Assembly: GCA_033296885.1 (NCBI GenBank)
Contig: MU864058.1
Span: forward strand, 1-47,870
Direction: 5' to 3'
DNA length: 47,870 nt
Source: Triangularia verruculosa
Taxonomy: Eukaryota; Ascomycota; Sordariomycetes; Sordariales; Podosporaceae
A program made the translations under genes and the position numbers. This document shows positions 20,573 through 31,313 of the stretch, in pieces; within the stretch, counting starts at the first letter, position 1; every line of letters begins with the position of its first letter. Below the pieces are notes generated by a model. It was not told the DNA's origin. It worked only from the letters and a program-made list of their open reading frames with translations, and ran no database searches.

Positions 20573-23500
20573 CTACAGTTTAGCCCAACTCCCCTTCCTC
20601 TCCTGTCCCTGTTCTTGCATCGACGCAACCCTCTTAGTATCACCACCACCGCCCTCTCCAACATCCCCAACCCTCTCCCTGCTCTCCGACTCCTCCCACC
20701 TCCTCCAATCAACAACCCTCGACGGCCTCGGGTGCTGCAACCTACAATTCGGCGTCGCAACCACCACATCCCAGTCCATCCCACCATCATCATCCCCCCC
20801 TCTCCCTCTCTCCCGTCCCCCCACACCCCACACCCCCTGACTCCCCTCCCTACCCCTCACCACCTTCCTCGGACTGATCAAATTCCCACCACCCCCCTCC
20901 GCAATCTCCCTTGACGAATTCCTCGCCGCACTCGAACTAGCCCTCCTCTCCCTCAGCCTCCTCGCAATCCCCAACGCCGCCGCCGCCGCCCTCTTCCCCC
21001 AGCTCAAACTCCCGTGTCTACTTCCCCCCCCATGCTTCACCGCATGGACCAAATCCGGAGACAGAACCGGCCCGACACCCGCGCTCTTCTTCCACGACTC
21101 CCCGGCTTTTTTCCCAAAAGAAGACGGGTACAGAGCCGAATGGTGCTTGGTTATCGTCACAGGCCGGGCAAACGCCACCGTTGACGTGCTGGGTGTGATG
21201 TCCGCGGGGGAGTAGTGCATGGCCGTTGGGCTCAAGCTAGCAGTAGAACCAGCCCCGTGCACAACAACCGATGGGGTGTGCGGATGGCGATGATGACTGC
21301 TGCTTCCAAAACAATTCCCATCACCCGTGACAGGAACATCTTTCTTGATAGAAGCACCCTCGATACAAGGGTCGGGGGCTGTCTCCCAACTACGTTTCTG
21401 CTCCAGCGCGCCGTAGCTTTTACGGTCGGGGAGGATCCGCCCTTCCCGGGTGACTTCAGGATGAAACAGCGTCGGTTTGGTGTTTGCTGTCTGCGCGACG
21501 AGTTCAGTCGAAGAAGGCGGCTTCGGCGGTTGGACTTCCTTGGAGACAGAAGAAACTTGCTTCACTGCGGCGGGAGTCGTCCTGGGAACTTTCCACATGC
21601 TACCCTTGACAAAAAAGGTGGAATCTTGTCTAGGTGTAAGAGACAGGCCGTCTGTTCTCGCGGTGGTGTTGGCGCGCATGACTCTGCTGCCGAGAGGCTT
21701 CGAGGTGGCTGGGTTCAGAGGAACTTCATCGTCGTCCCGCTTGACAACACCCACGCTGTGTCTGGTTCGGATTGGTAACTTGGAGCTACTCTCTGCAGCC
21801 TTGACCAGCACCTCCCTCGGCTGACCTTCCTTTCTCCCCGTCAACGACAGAGCCTTGAGCGCCCTTGCTCCTCGTCTCAGCTCAGACACCGACGGTCGCC
21901 TGACCGAGCTGCGAGATCGAATCGCTTTGCGCGACGATCCTCTGCTCCTCTGAGATCCAGAGCCAGAGCTGCCACGGCTGAGGTATTCAAACATACCAAT
22001 CCGGTCTTTGACAGGGGAGTCCTTCGTGTGCTCGCCTGCCCCATCCTGGGACAGTCTGCCATATTGCGAGGACGAGCCTGTTGACTTGCGAAGAGCTTCC
22101 TCTACCTTGGCTGGGAAAGGGGTTGATCGTCGAGAAGAAGACGCAACACTGCTCGAGTCTCGATGTGTCCTGACAGCCACGGTTGTCGAGACCATGATGG
22201 GGAGGCTTGGCCCCGACTTGACAGGGGCCGTCTCTCGACGAGTTCTCCAATATTGCAGGAACGGAGAAGGAGGTGGGCCGGGTAGTGCTCTGCGCCCAAC
22301 GCCCGAATCACTGAGACGCGCCACCACCTTTTGCTTGGATTCTTTGGTGGGACTTTCGCTGGATGCCGGCTTGACAGTGGAGATCTTGACCGAGAGTGTT
22401 CGAGCTTGGAGCAACGGTCTTGATGGGCTGTGCTTGAGTTTTCCTCCGTGTTCGAATGTTTCTGCGAGCGCTCGAGTGCGTCTTCTGTCAATAGGCTCAG
22501 TGGCTGGCGGTTGTGCGTGGTCGCTGCTAAGACGTCTTCTCGGTGTTTCGGAGTTCGACTGCTTGTGATTTGGCTGGTGGGAAAGAACTAGGAAGGTATC
22601 TTCCGAGTTGACCTTTTTCGTGGGGCTCGCAGTTTTGCTCTGCGTGGTTTTCGAGAATGACGATTTTGCTGAGGATAGCCCAGCTTGTGCAGCACGCTCG
22701 AAGGCCATTCGCAGATCAGCCACACTGTGTCTGTCTCTCTTGACCGAGTTGTCCAACCCCCGTCCAGCATCAACAGATGACTGGCTCTGTGGCTTGCTTC
22801 GGGAGTTTTTGGCGGTTGAGACATGGCTTCCCGTGGCGAGTCCTGCCTCGCTTGTCGTAGATGCTCTCAGGCTTGCAACGGCCTTGGGGTGCTCAACAGA
22901 GACTGGCTTGGATGAACGAACGGCAGCATGTGTGATTATGGGTGAGGTGAAGGGGTCACCACCATGTTGCTCAAACATTTTCCGTCTCTCAGAAACAAGC
23001 TTGGGGTCCCATCCTTTTCTCTCGTCAGGCATAATCCCACTGTCTCGCTTCTGCCGCCCTTGTTCCTGCTTGAGCTGGAACTGTGTGGAAGGTACCTAGT
23101 CTTCCGTAGTCCCTGACTTTTGCTGGTAGCGAATGATAAAGGGACTTGCCTCCAGTCGGGAAGGCTTCTTGATTGGCGAGCTTGACTGTGGGTACACTGG
23201 TAGATCGAGAACCATGGGGGCGGGAGTGGGCGTCGGTGTTCTCGGGGATACTACTTCGCTTTGGGGTCCGATATGATCAGAATATGGAATTGTGATGCGG
23301 GGAGCTTTACTGAAGGGCGAGCCTTCGGCAAAGATAGGACGAGGGTCTGTCCGTGGCCGTGCTCGGTTCTGTTTGTGGTCGTTCGGCGCAGCGGCCGGTG
23401 CCAGCTTTGAGGGGGACGCGCCATGTCGAGCATCTTGGGCATTGACGTTGCTTACTGCGTCAAGGATCTCGAACTTGGATACTAAGCTGGCGAGGCCAGG

Positions 23501-23782
23501 GGCTGTGGTTCGTGTAGGCGGCGTCAACTCCAGAAAGGTCTGGGCCTCCCGTCCGCGGTGCATGCTTGTACGACGGCTTGTGAGGACGGGTGTCTGGCGG
23601 CCATGGAAGCTCTTTGCCGGGGAGGTGAAGGAGCTCTGAGCACTGATGTTGCTGTCGCCATGGCTTTTCCGTGGGAGCCGAAGAGGCTCTGGCTTGAGCT
23701 TGGAGTCGGAGTAGTCTCTTTTGGTGGTCCTTTTCGGCAGGCCTGCATCGTTGAGCGTCAGTGTCGGGATTTCGGTGGCCAT
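20573..23782 (-). CDS. Conserved-type fungal low-complexity protein, 1046 aa
   Basis: Two long frames in the same phase are separated only by one in-frame TAG at 23098-23096. A 69-nt GC-AG intron (23149-23081; donor GAG|GCAAGT, acceptor CACACAG) removes that stop and keeps phase, so I model one gene: exons 23782-23150 and 23080-20573. The alternative is two adjacent genes, the second starting at 23032. The product is Ser/Arg/Pro-rich and mostly disordered, with many SP and TP sites. The helix-like segments SLVSKFEILDAV, LVSERRKMFEQ and VADLRMAFERAAQ look like short conserved interaction motifs. The C-terminus ends Ala-Lys-Leu, a possible peroxisomal PTS1 variant. Function is not recognised; a cytoskeletal or nuclear scaffold is possible. 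Confidence 0.72.
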
Positions 23783-23997
23783 TCTGTACTGCAATCGGCG
23801 TGACTATACAGGTAGCAGGAGAACCAACAACTGGGTCAAGAACGAGATCAGGAGGAACGACGATATAGGGAGGCTGGTGGCAATGGGTTGTTGGCTTCCT
23901 GATGGCGGGGTTGGAACTGTGCGATGTCCAACTTCAGAAAGAACACCTAGTTTCGAGTATCGCTCTTTCCATATTGTGTTTCTATCATTCGGTCCAC

Positions 23998-24963
23998 TTA
24001 AAATGACACCATTGGCAGCCTCTTCGCCGCAAAATACATCCAGTAAAATACAGCATTGTCCTGCGACGGCGTCCCAACCAAGTCCTCGGCCAGCGCGGCC
24101 AGCACCCAGTCGGTATAAAATGCAAAAAGAACACTCAGCGCAAACACAGCAACCCCCGTCGCCGCCAAACAACTGACGCCCACTATCCCAACACATCCTC
24201 CGCTCCCGCTCATCATCAGCCACGACAGCGCCACCACCACCAGCACGATCAACAACACGACACCCCCGAAGACCCCGGTGATGATCCTCAACTGCTGGTT
24301 ACCCATGATGTGCTTCGACACAATATTCATGATCCCGACGAACCCCACGACGACTCCCAGCACATACAGCGGAACCCAGTACCACACCCGGTGATACCTC
24401 CCTTTCAGACCAGGTAGGTGATACCCATGCCATTCCTCGTCGTCACTGTCGTCCTCCTTCTGATTCAGCCTGACCTGCTCCTCCGGATTTGTGTCCATCA
24501 CCTTCGTCTTCTCCCTCTTCGGCTCATCATGCGTTTCCAGTGCTGCTTGGACCCTCATGCCCGTCAACGTGACCGACAAAACCAGCTTCCAAACTGCGAC
24601 CAGAATAAACGGCCACGTCCGCCGACAGCGCGCCATTGTGAGCGAAGTCAGTACAAGTGTGATAACAAAACCAATGGCGGCAACAGAGAGGTTGAACCGC
24701 CGATGCCTGAGCCGCTTCCATACCAGCACTGGATTTCGCCCTCGAGAGAGCATGTAGGCGGTGAAATATGTCAAGATGTGGCTAGCCATTCCGATGGCGC
24801 CGTAGGGGAGGGTGTAGCATTGGATTTGCTCCTGGACCGTGCCGCCGTCTGCATACGGATCTTTGGATAGCCATTCGGAGAGACTGAAGGCGTGAGCTGG
24901 TGGAATAAGGAGGGCGGTGATGCCGAGGGGAAGGAGAGATTGTGTTGATATTGCTAACATCAT
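23998..24963 (-). CDS. Multi-pass membrane protein of unknown function
   Basis: A frame of 321 codons from the ATG at 24963; the same frame is open upstream to 25173 with another possible ATG near 25113. I prefer 24963 because it starts a clean signal-anchor-like segment (residues 1-25, ending in Pro-Ala-His-Ala). About six further hydrophobic helices follow: ASHILTYFTAYML, AIGFVITLVLTSLTMA, FILVAVWKLVLSVTL, WVPLYVLGVVVGFVG, GVVLLIVLVVVALSWL and a last long hydrophobic segment near the C-terminus. A charged acidic loop (DDSDDEEWHG) lies between the third and fourth internal helices. No transporter signature is seen, and I do not recognise a named family. It sits in a plasma or organelle membrane by inference. 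Confidence 0.68.
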   Translation of the reverse strand: MMLAISTQSLLPLGITALLIPPAHAFSLSEWLSKDPYADGGTVQEQIQCYTLPYGAIGMASHILTYFTAYMLSRGRNPVLVWKRLRHRRFNLSVAAIGFVITLVLTSLTMARCRRTWPFILVAVWKLVLSVTLTGMRVQAALETHDEPKREKTKVMDTNPEEQVRLNQKEDDSDDEEWHGYHLPGLKGRYHRVWYWVPLYVLGVVVGFVGIMNIVSKHIMGNQQLRIITGVFGGVVLLIVLVVVALSWLMMSGSGGCVGIVGVSCLAATGVAVFALSVLFAFYTDWVLAALAEDLVGTPSQDNAVFYWMYFAAKRLPMVSF

Positions 24964-25559
24964 GAAGCCTGGACTCTGAGAATTCTGACAGAACAGCGGC
25001 TGCATGCACCAGAATTTGGGATGTGGTGTTGTTATACAGCACACCTCCCGGCCAGCTGGAGATGGCTGCCTCTTGGCTTTCTCGGTATTGGTCTTGGGGC
25101 AGCCGGGCTGCATGATGGCGCCAACGGCTGAGGGAGAGAGCCTCACGACGTGGTACCAGAGGTTCGATACCACTTTCTTAGGTCAAATGCGGCGAGATGA
25201 ATCAGGCATCTGTTGTCTTTGGCTCCATTTGCCACAGCTGCATTTTCACCAGCATTGTGGAGAGGCTTCTTCGACAAGTTCTTCATCACCTTTGCGAATC
25301 TTTGGTTTGTCTCGTCAGTCGCAAGACCATGAGCAGCAAAAGTAATTGTTTCCAATGCGCAGCAGCGCATGCATGGCCGAATCCACGGGAGCCTCTCAGT
25401 GCCTCATTGGCGCCAACCCGCGCTAAAAACCTGGAGCAAAAGCGGCACAGCCCCCTGCGATGGAACAAGTGTCGATGGTTTGGGAGGGCCAAGCCCCATT
25501 TGATGTTTCACCGACTTATCAACTCTTGATTGGTCTCTCTATTATCCTCATCATTAACA

Positions 25560-26581
25560 TTAGATCTCTGGGTAGACATCTCTGTGGAGCATTAGCAACT
25601 ACCACCATAACACAAAGACAGGAAATACTCACGTTCTCCTATTCAGCGGCATCTCCCTCCTCACCTTCGCCAGCAACTCCCTATCAATCACAGCAGTGGC
25701 AATTTGTGGCTCGGGGCTTTCCTCTCCTTCCACCCCTTTGATCTCGGCCACGATGGTACCCCAGGGATCGACAATCATGCTGTGTCCGTAGCTGACCCTC
25801 TTCTCGTTATGCCTCCCAACCTGTGCAGCAGCTACAACATATGACTGTGTCTCAATCGCCCTGGCACGGAGTAGCATCTCCCAGTGTGCTTTACCTGTCG
25901 GGACCGTAAACGCCGAAGGATAGGTGATAATCTCGGCACCTTTTCTCCTCAGCGCGAGACTGATTTCCGGGAAGCGTAACTGCTCTCTCATTAGCTTCCC
26001 ACGTCCACATCATATGAGAGCATGAAAAGAGGACAAACATCAAAACAAATCGCACTCCCCACCCTCCCCACCCCGGGCAGGTCATACACCTCCTTGATCT
26101 CATCCCCTCGCTCAACCACGTCGCTTTCCTTCAGCACCGGCCCTCCGCTGTCGCCGAGGTCAACATCGAATAAATGGACTTTTTGGTAGGTGTGCACGAT
26201 GTGCCCGTTCTCGTCGATCCAGACGACCGTGTTTCGGATTTTGGTCTTGTCGGCCCAGCAGGGCTCGTGGATGCCGACGTGGATGGGGAGTTTGCGCTTG
26301 CGTGCTTCCTCGCGGAGGCCGGTGACGAAGGGGGATTTGTTGGTGGGCTGGCAGAGGGCGAGGGAGTGGGAGGGGGAGGAGGCGATGTAGTCGGTTGCTT
26401 CGGGGAGGAAGAGGGCGGCGCAGTTGAGGGAGGCGGCGAGGGAGATGAGGTGGCGGCATTGGGATAGGTTGTGGGAGAGGGAGGAGGTGGAGGTTAGCTG
26501 GCCTATTGCCTTGGGGGGGGGTTAGTGATGGGGTTAGGGAGGGGGGAATGGGGATGGGAGGGGAGGTACTATGAGGGACAT
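25560..26581 (-). CDS. Nit2-type omega-amidase/nitrilase superfamily hydrolase
   Basis: Four exons (26581-26570, 26509-26039, 25979-25633, 25581-25560) encode 283 residues. Introns are 60, 59 and 51 nt with CTAAC/CTAAT branches; the first exon is only 4 codons and the last only 7. The C-N hydrolase catalytic triad is visible: Glu41 (FLPEATDY), Lys114 (YQKVHLFD) and Cys159 (AICFD, followed after the intron by LRFPEIS). The C-terminal RRTDVYP is typical of Nit2-like enzymes and appears only after removing the last intron, which supports the model. Nit2 enzymes deaminate alpha-ketoglutaramate and alpha-ketosuccinamate; Nit1-type deaminated-glutathione amidase activity is the alternative. Confidence 0.93.
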
Positions 26582-27948
26582 TTTGCTGGCGGTTGTATGT
26601 GTGGTGGGTTAAAGTGATTAAAAGATGGGATGCGGTGAGTGGGTTGAAGTTGTGGTGAGAGTGTGTAAGATGGACCTGTCAGGGCGTGATGTGAATTGCT
26701 GGTGAGGATGAGAGCGTCAGGCACAGCGGGGAGGCTAAGCCCGTTATCGGACTGGTGGGGCCGGGCCGGATAGCGACTTGCTCGGCTCCGGAGTGAGAGA
26801 TGGCGTCATTTTGCGCGACGATAGCTTCGCAAGAAGGTCCGAAAGTGGGAAAGGTGTGAAGGAAGCAAAAATTTGCTGCTTCTCTCGGACCGCTGCATCA
26901 GATTGCACAACCAGCGTTTGGGTTGGCCTCGGATCGCCGAGAATCGAGGAGCTGTGTCGCAGCAGTCACACCGAAGCTTCCTTCTTGCGATACGTGAGAT
27001 AGCAGGGAAGCTACAAGGATTTTTGCTGAAATTATCTGGTTTATCCTTTTCTGGGCTCCATATCAGCCGAGCTGGATGAGCAAAGCTTCCATGTTGGCTG
27101 CCTTCATCTCGCTGGCGGCGCACTCAAATGGAGTCGCAGCAGCTGGAGCAACAGCCAGCGTCAGAAGTCCAATGGCCTCTCAAATTCTATCACTCTCACT
27201 TGAGAAATTCAAGGCGACTCGTCAACCCTCAGCTCCCTCAAAATTGACTTGGCAAGCTGTGGTGAAGCAAAATGTGGGCCTTTTCCAACAACAATGCTAA
27301 CACGACAATCCTAAGCAACCACCCCAAAACACACCATTGCGGTCGCCACCAAATGGTCTTGCCTTCACCACGATACTTTTCATTGTCCTCCCCTTCGGTA
27401 CCATTATCCTTTTGGCGGTGTCTCCTTTCATTGAAGCCATGCAGCGCCCCCAAAATATGACCACGCACCAGCCTCGTGGCGCGGGGATAATAGCTCCTGC
27501 TCCTGCTCCTGCCCATTTCCACAAGCTCCGTCTCTTTGGGATTGTTTGCACTGCAAGACAATCATTAGCAAAAAAGGGGGAAATAATTGCATACAGACTA
27601 CCCACATTCTTGGTATTATTTACTTTGGGATTCACCATCAGCGGTTCCTCTCTCTGGCTTTAAGTAGATTCGTCAGGATGGGATTTTGTTTCTTTTGTCT
27701 TGACAACTAAACACCACAACCACCGTGGACTTTTCGCGAGATCTCGACAACTCTTTTCTTTGTCTTGAGGTGCCGCCTCTCAAGTTTACTCTCTTCAGTT
27801 ACAGAGTCACGATACCCTCATTCGCGGGCAACTCAAGCACAGCAACAAGTGCGCGCCCATTGGGCTCAACCACCACGACCAAGACCAGGAAGAACCTACT
27901 TCATTCTCCAACCAAGGATCTCACGGTCACCACCACAACTCCCTCAAA
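26582..27948. other. Divergent promoter region, nitrilase/pre-2
   Basis: About 1.35 kb between the divergent nitrilase (-) and pheromone-receptor (+) genes. Two overlapping ~110-codon frames on opposite strands near 27240-27660 each contain a hydrophobic stretch, but neither has a domain or codon-usage support. A CT/CA-rich tract directly precedes the receptor ATG. Confidence 0.4.
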
Positions 27949-29368
27949 ATGGCCACCTCAACCGGCCCCCTCCCAACTACACCTCCCACCTCTCCCCCAC
28001 CGGCCGACTTCAACCTCGCAACCCAAACTTTCACCCTCCTGGCCCCCGGCCCCCCCAATGGCGCCCTCGCCCCGGTCCCCTTGACACCAGCCGAGGTCTC
28101 TTCAATCTACGCCGACGCCTCCTCCCTCTCAATCCTCTACGGCTCCCAAATCGGCGCCTGCATCTCCATCCTCGCCGTCGTCCTCCTCATGACCCCCCTC
28201 CCGCGCTTCAAACGTCTCCCCACCATCATCTCCATCCTCGCTCTCGCCCTCAACACCGCCCGCATGGTTTTACTTTCGCTCTTCTACCCCTCCTCCTGGA
28301 CCACCATGACCGCCCTCTTCCTCGGTGACTTTTCCTCCGTGTCGCAAACAGACATCAACATCTCCGTCGCCGCCACCATATTGTCCGTTCCAGTAACAAT
28401 GCTCATCTACGCCGCGCTGTTTGTGCAAGCCTGGTCGATGTTGACGCTGTGGAGGGATGTATGGAAGTGGGCTGCTGTTGCGGTTAGTCTTGCGGTGGGG
28501 CTGGTGACGATTGGGTTTAACTTTGCTGGTGCTGTGATACAAGTCAGGGGGGTGGTTGGGATGGCGGTGCCGAGGGATGGGGTGTGGGTGAGGAAGGTTT
28601 ATTTGGGAATGATGACGGGGGGGATATGCTGGTTTTGCTTCTTGTTTAATGTGAGGTTGGTGATGCATATGTGGGAGACGAGGAGTGTTTTGCCGGGGTG
28701 GAAGGGGTTGAAGGCGATGGATGTGTTGGTGATTTGTAATGGGGTGTTGATGTTTGTGCCGGGTAAGTCTTTTTAAGATTTTGTTTTGACTGGGGGGTGG
28801 TTGCTAACATGAGAGGGAAATAGTGGTTTTTGCCGCGCTGGAGTTTGCGTCGTTTACGAATTTTGAATCGGCTTCGTTGACGCAGACGAGTGTGATTGTG
28901 GTGTTGCCGCTGGGGGTTCTTGTTGCGCAACGGCTGGCGACGCAGCCTTCTCCTTACAACTCGATGGGTGGAAGTGGGACGGGGGCTACGGGGGGGTCGT
29001 CGATGAATACCAACTCGCGATTGAGAAACCAGACGGCTAGTATGGCTACGCAGCGCCCTTTGCTCATGAGCCATGGGGATCGGAGAGGCAGTGCGCATTC
29101 TTGGCAGGCAGGCACCGCTCCCTCGGGGTTCAACCACGTTGCTGTCTCGACCGACAGACGCCCAAGCAGAAAAGATCATCTGGATGATTTGATCATGGAG
29201 GAGGAGAAGCCTACCGCGTTGCATCGGGATCCGTTCTCGCCTTCGTCGTCGACGTTTGGGGGGGATGCGGGTGTGGTGAGGATGCCGGAGGGGGTGATGG
29301 TGGAGCGGGAGGTGAGGGTGGAGAGGGATCATGAGAAGGCTGATGCGAGACAGTCAGACGGCTCGTAG
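27949..29368 (+). CDS. pre-2: Alpha-type peptide pheromone receptor (Ste2/PRE-2 family GPCR)
   Basis: Two exons (27949-28762, 28824-29368) with a 61-nt intron (GTAAGT, GCTAAC, ATAG) encode 452 residues. Seven hydrophobic helices match the fungal class-D receptor Ste2: TM1 starting ILYGSQIGA; TM2 ILALALNTARMVLLSLFY; TM3 with ATILSVPVTMLIYAALF; TM4 VSLAVGLVTIGFNF; TM5 GGICWFCFLFNVRLV; TM6 LVICNGVLMFVP, continuing across the intron; TM7 SVIVVLPLGVLVAQRLA, carrying the signature Leu-Pro-Leu-Gly. The C-terminal tail (~170 residues) is Ser/Thr-rich, as expected for desensitisation. It sits in the plasma membrane and couples through a heterotrimeric G protein to the mating MAPK pathway. Confidence 0.92.
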
Positions 29369-29949
29369 AGCGGGAGTTTGATGTCGCTGAGGCCGGCGAG
29401 GACTCCGAAGTGGATGGTTTGAGGGGATGTGTGGGTGTGGCAGATGGTTCGTTTCATTGATGATACAGGTCAGCAGATTTGGTGGTTTTGGGCCTTGGTA
29501 ATTATTCTTTTTTTTCTCTCTAAATTTCCTCCATTTGCTTCTTGTTGTACTCTTGTACATTTGATCATATTACTGTGCACCGGTGGATGATATTGCACAC
29601 GTGGCTGTACTTATACCCTAGTTCATTTGTCTTTCATGGCAATCACAATTTGAACATTGCACCCCCCTAAGTTCAAGTTGATCCTGATGTGATGGCAGCG
29701 TGGGATTGTGGGTTAGGTACTGAGCCCATTCTGGTGGACGGTCTGGAACGGAGAGCATTCAAGCAGATCTGCACCGCTTTTTGCGCAGCATGATGGCACA
29801 CAATGATTAACAGTCGGCCATCTTCAAATAGTTCTCAAAAGAGTGAAGATAAGCCTCACCTTCATGTCATTAACGTCAGGCTACGGTCCACCGGAGAGAC
29901 GCACCCCAGCCATGAGCCGTGGCTCTAACCCAACTCCACCATCAAACCA
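29369..29949. other. Intergenic 3' flank of pre-2
   Basis: No open frame with a domain. The last ~80 bp lead into a tRNA-Leu-like sequence at 29950. Confidence 0.4.
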
Positions 29950-30032
29950 GGTTGTTTGGCCGAGCGGTCTAATTAGACGGTAAACCCAAGATAACTTGTG
30001 GATATCTTTCCACCCAGTCATGGGAGGTGCAT
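29950..30032 (+). pseudogene. tRNA-Leu(CAA)-like relic A: intact 5' half
   Basis: Begins GGTTGTTTGGCCGAGCGGT, a textbook tRNA-Leu 5' end (acceptor strand, A-box, D-loop GG). It continues to a CCCAAG anticodon-loop-like segment at 29985-29990 and a presumptive intron ending GGGAGGTGCAT. After about 30032 the expected anticodon-stem 3' strand, variable arm and T-arm are too degenerate to recognise. The copy is therefore broken in its 3' half. Compare relic B at 34326-34454. Confidence 0.65.
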
Positions 30033-31313
30033 ATGGAGGGGCTACGGCTGTCTTCGGCTTGACTCTTACATCGTTTCATAAAACCGATAACCTAAACTAC
30101 CCAAGGTACATAAAGATACATGTGGAAGAGGGTTTGTTCTTCCCGTTGCAGAGTAATGTACGCACTATCAAATCTTTCCAATACTTGTTAACGCAAGATA
30201 ACTAAGCCGACATCTGTCTCTACATGAAGCTCGGGGTCCCTTTTGCTTTGGGGCCTTGGACTTGAGCAGAGACGGATAACAAGAAGTCAGATAAGCTGAG
30301 ATGAGCCGAGAAATTGGATGCGATCTTGGCGATCTGTTACTGGGAACAATACCTACCTGCCTATCCATGGTCGTTCACGAGTGTTTTACAGGGCATGGAA
30401 ACGGTTCACGTGCATGTGAGTCCGTGATGAGAAGTATGACTCAATGTGCCAAGGCTGGAGATGTCATCCTCTTACATTGTATGTGTGGGTGCCCAACGAG
30501 GAAATGGTTTGTTGACCGCAGTTTCAGAAGGTTGGTTGTTTGAGCCAGAACCTGTAGAGTACCTTAACCTTGGGGCCAACTGACAACAACATTCCACATG
30601 CTTCGCAAATATTTGGGTCTCGGCTGGATCGGCGCCTAAAAAACTGTCAGGGAATTCGAAGGTTTCCCACTAGCACCGTATTTGAAGCACACAAAATGAT
30701 TTGTGGGACTTTTGGCTCCCACGTCGTCGAATACTGAGCACTGAAGGCTGCTTGGCGCAGCTTCCATATCACAGTCAGGCATCATCCCACCTAAAAAGGT
30801 AGCATTGCTCGAAGAATCTTTGACACATCAAAAGTTTCATCTTTGAAGAAATCCGACGAGATGGATAATTGGGGTGGTCCACGGGATGCCATGCTGCATT
30901 ACGACTTGTTGGATAGGGGGGGGGGTGCTTTACGTACATGCTTTGGTTCAGAAGAACTACCGATCATGAAGTCTGCTCCGTTGCATCGTGTAAGGTAGTA
31001 GAGAGGGACACTTCCAATCCCGTGCCAACAGTCTTGGAGCCTGACGGCAGCAACAGGGAGGAAGTTTGATACAGAGAAAACGCGGCCAAGGGGGAATGGA
31101 GATAGAACCTGGGGGGCTTGTGATGTGGTATTTAATCGAGGCTTTTGCGCTGGAAAATGTCATCTCGTAGTAGGCCAGACTGAATCACACAACCTTCGCC
31201 TTCATTCACTTTTCCTGAACACTGCACAAAAGCCGCCTTTATCCTGGCCATTTTGGCTAGTGAGACGACCAGTTCATTTTTCCTCGTGATTGCGCCATAT
31301 CTCCCCAACAAAG
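30033..31313. other. Intergenic, inside the tRNA-flanked segment
   Basis: No gene recognised. Short open frames lack domains. A run of nine G lies near 30917. The last ~150 bp (TA-poor, CT-rich in places) form the upstream region of the DM9 gene. Confidence 0.35.

Noticed and set aside
20573..23782. A programmed stop-codon readthrough between the two long frames
   Set aside because: The stop is followed by GTA, not a CTA-type readthrough context, and a well-formed GC-AG intron of matching phase explains the gap better.
27238..27663. Two overlapping ~110-codon frames with hydrophobic segments, one per strand
   Set aside because: Neither shows a known family, splice support or preferential codon use. 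They lie in the promoter region between divergent genes.
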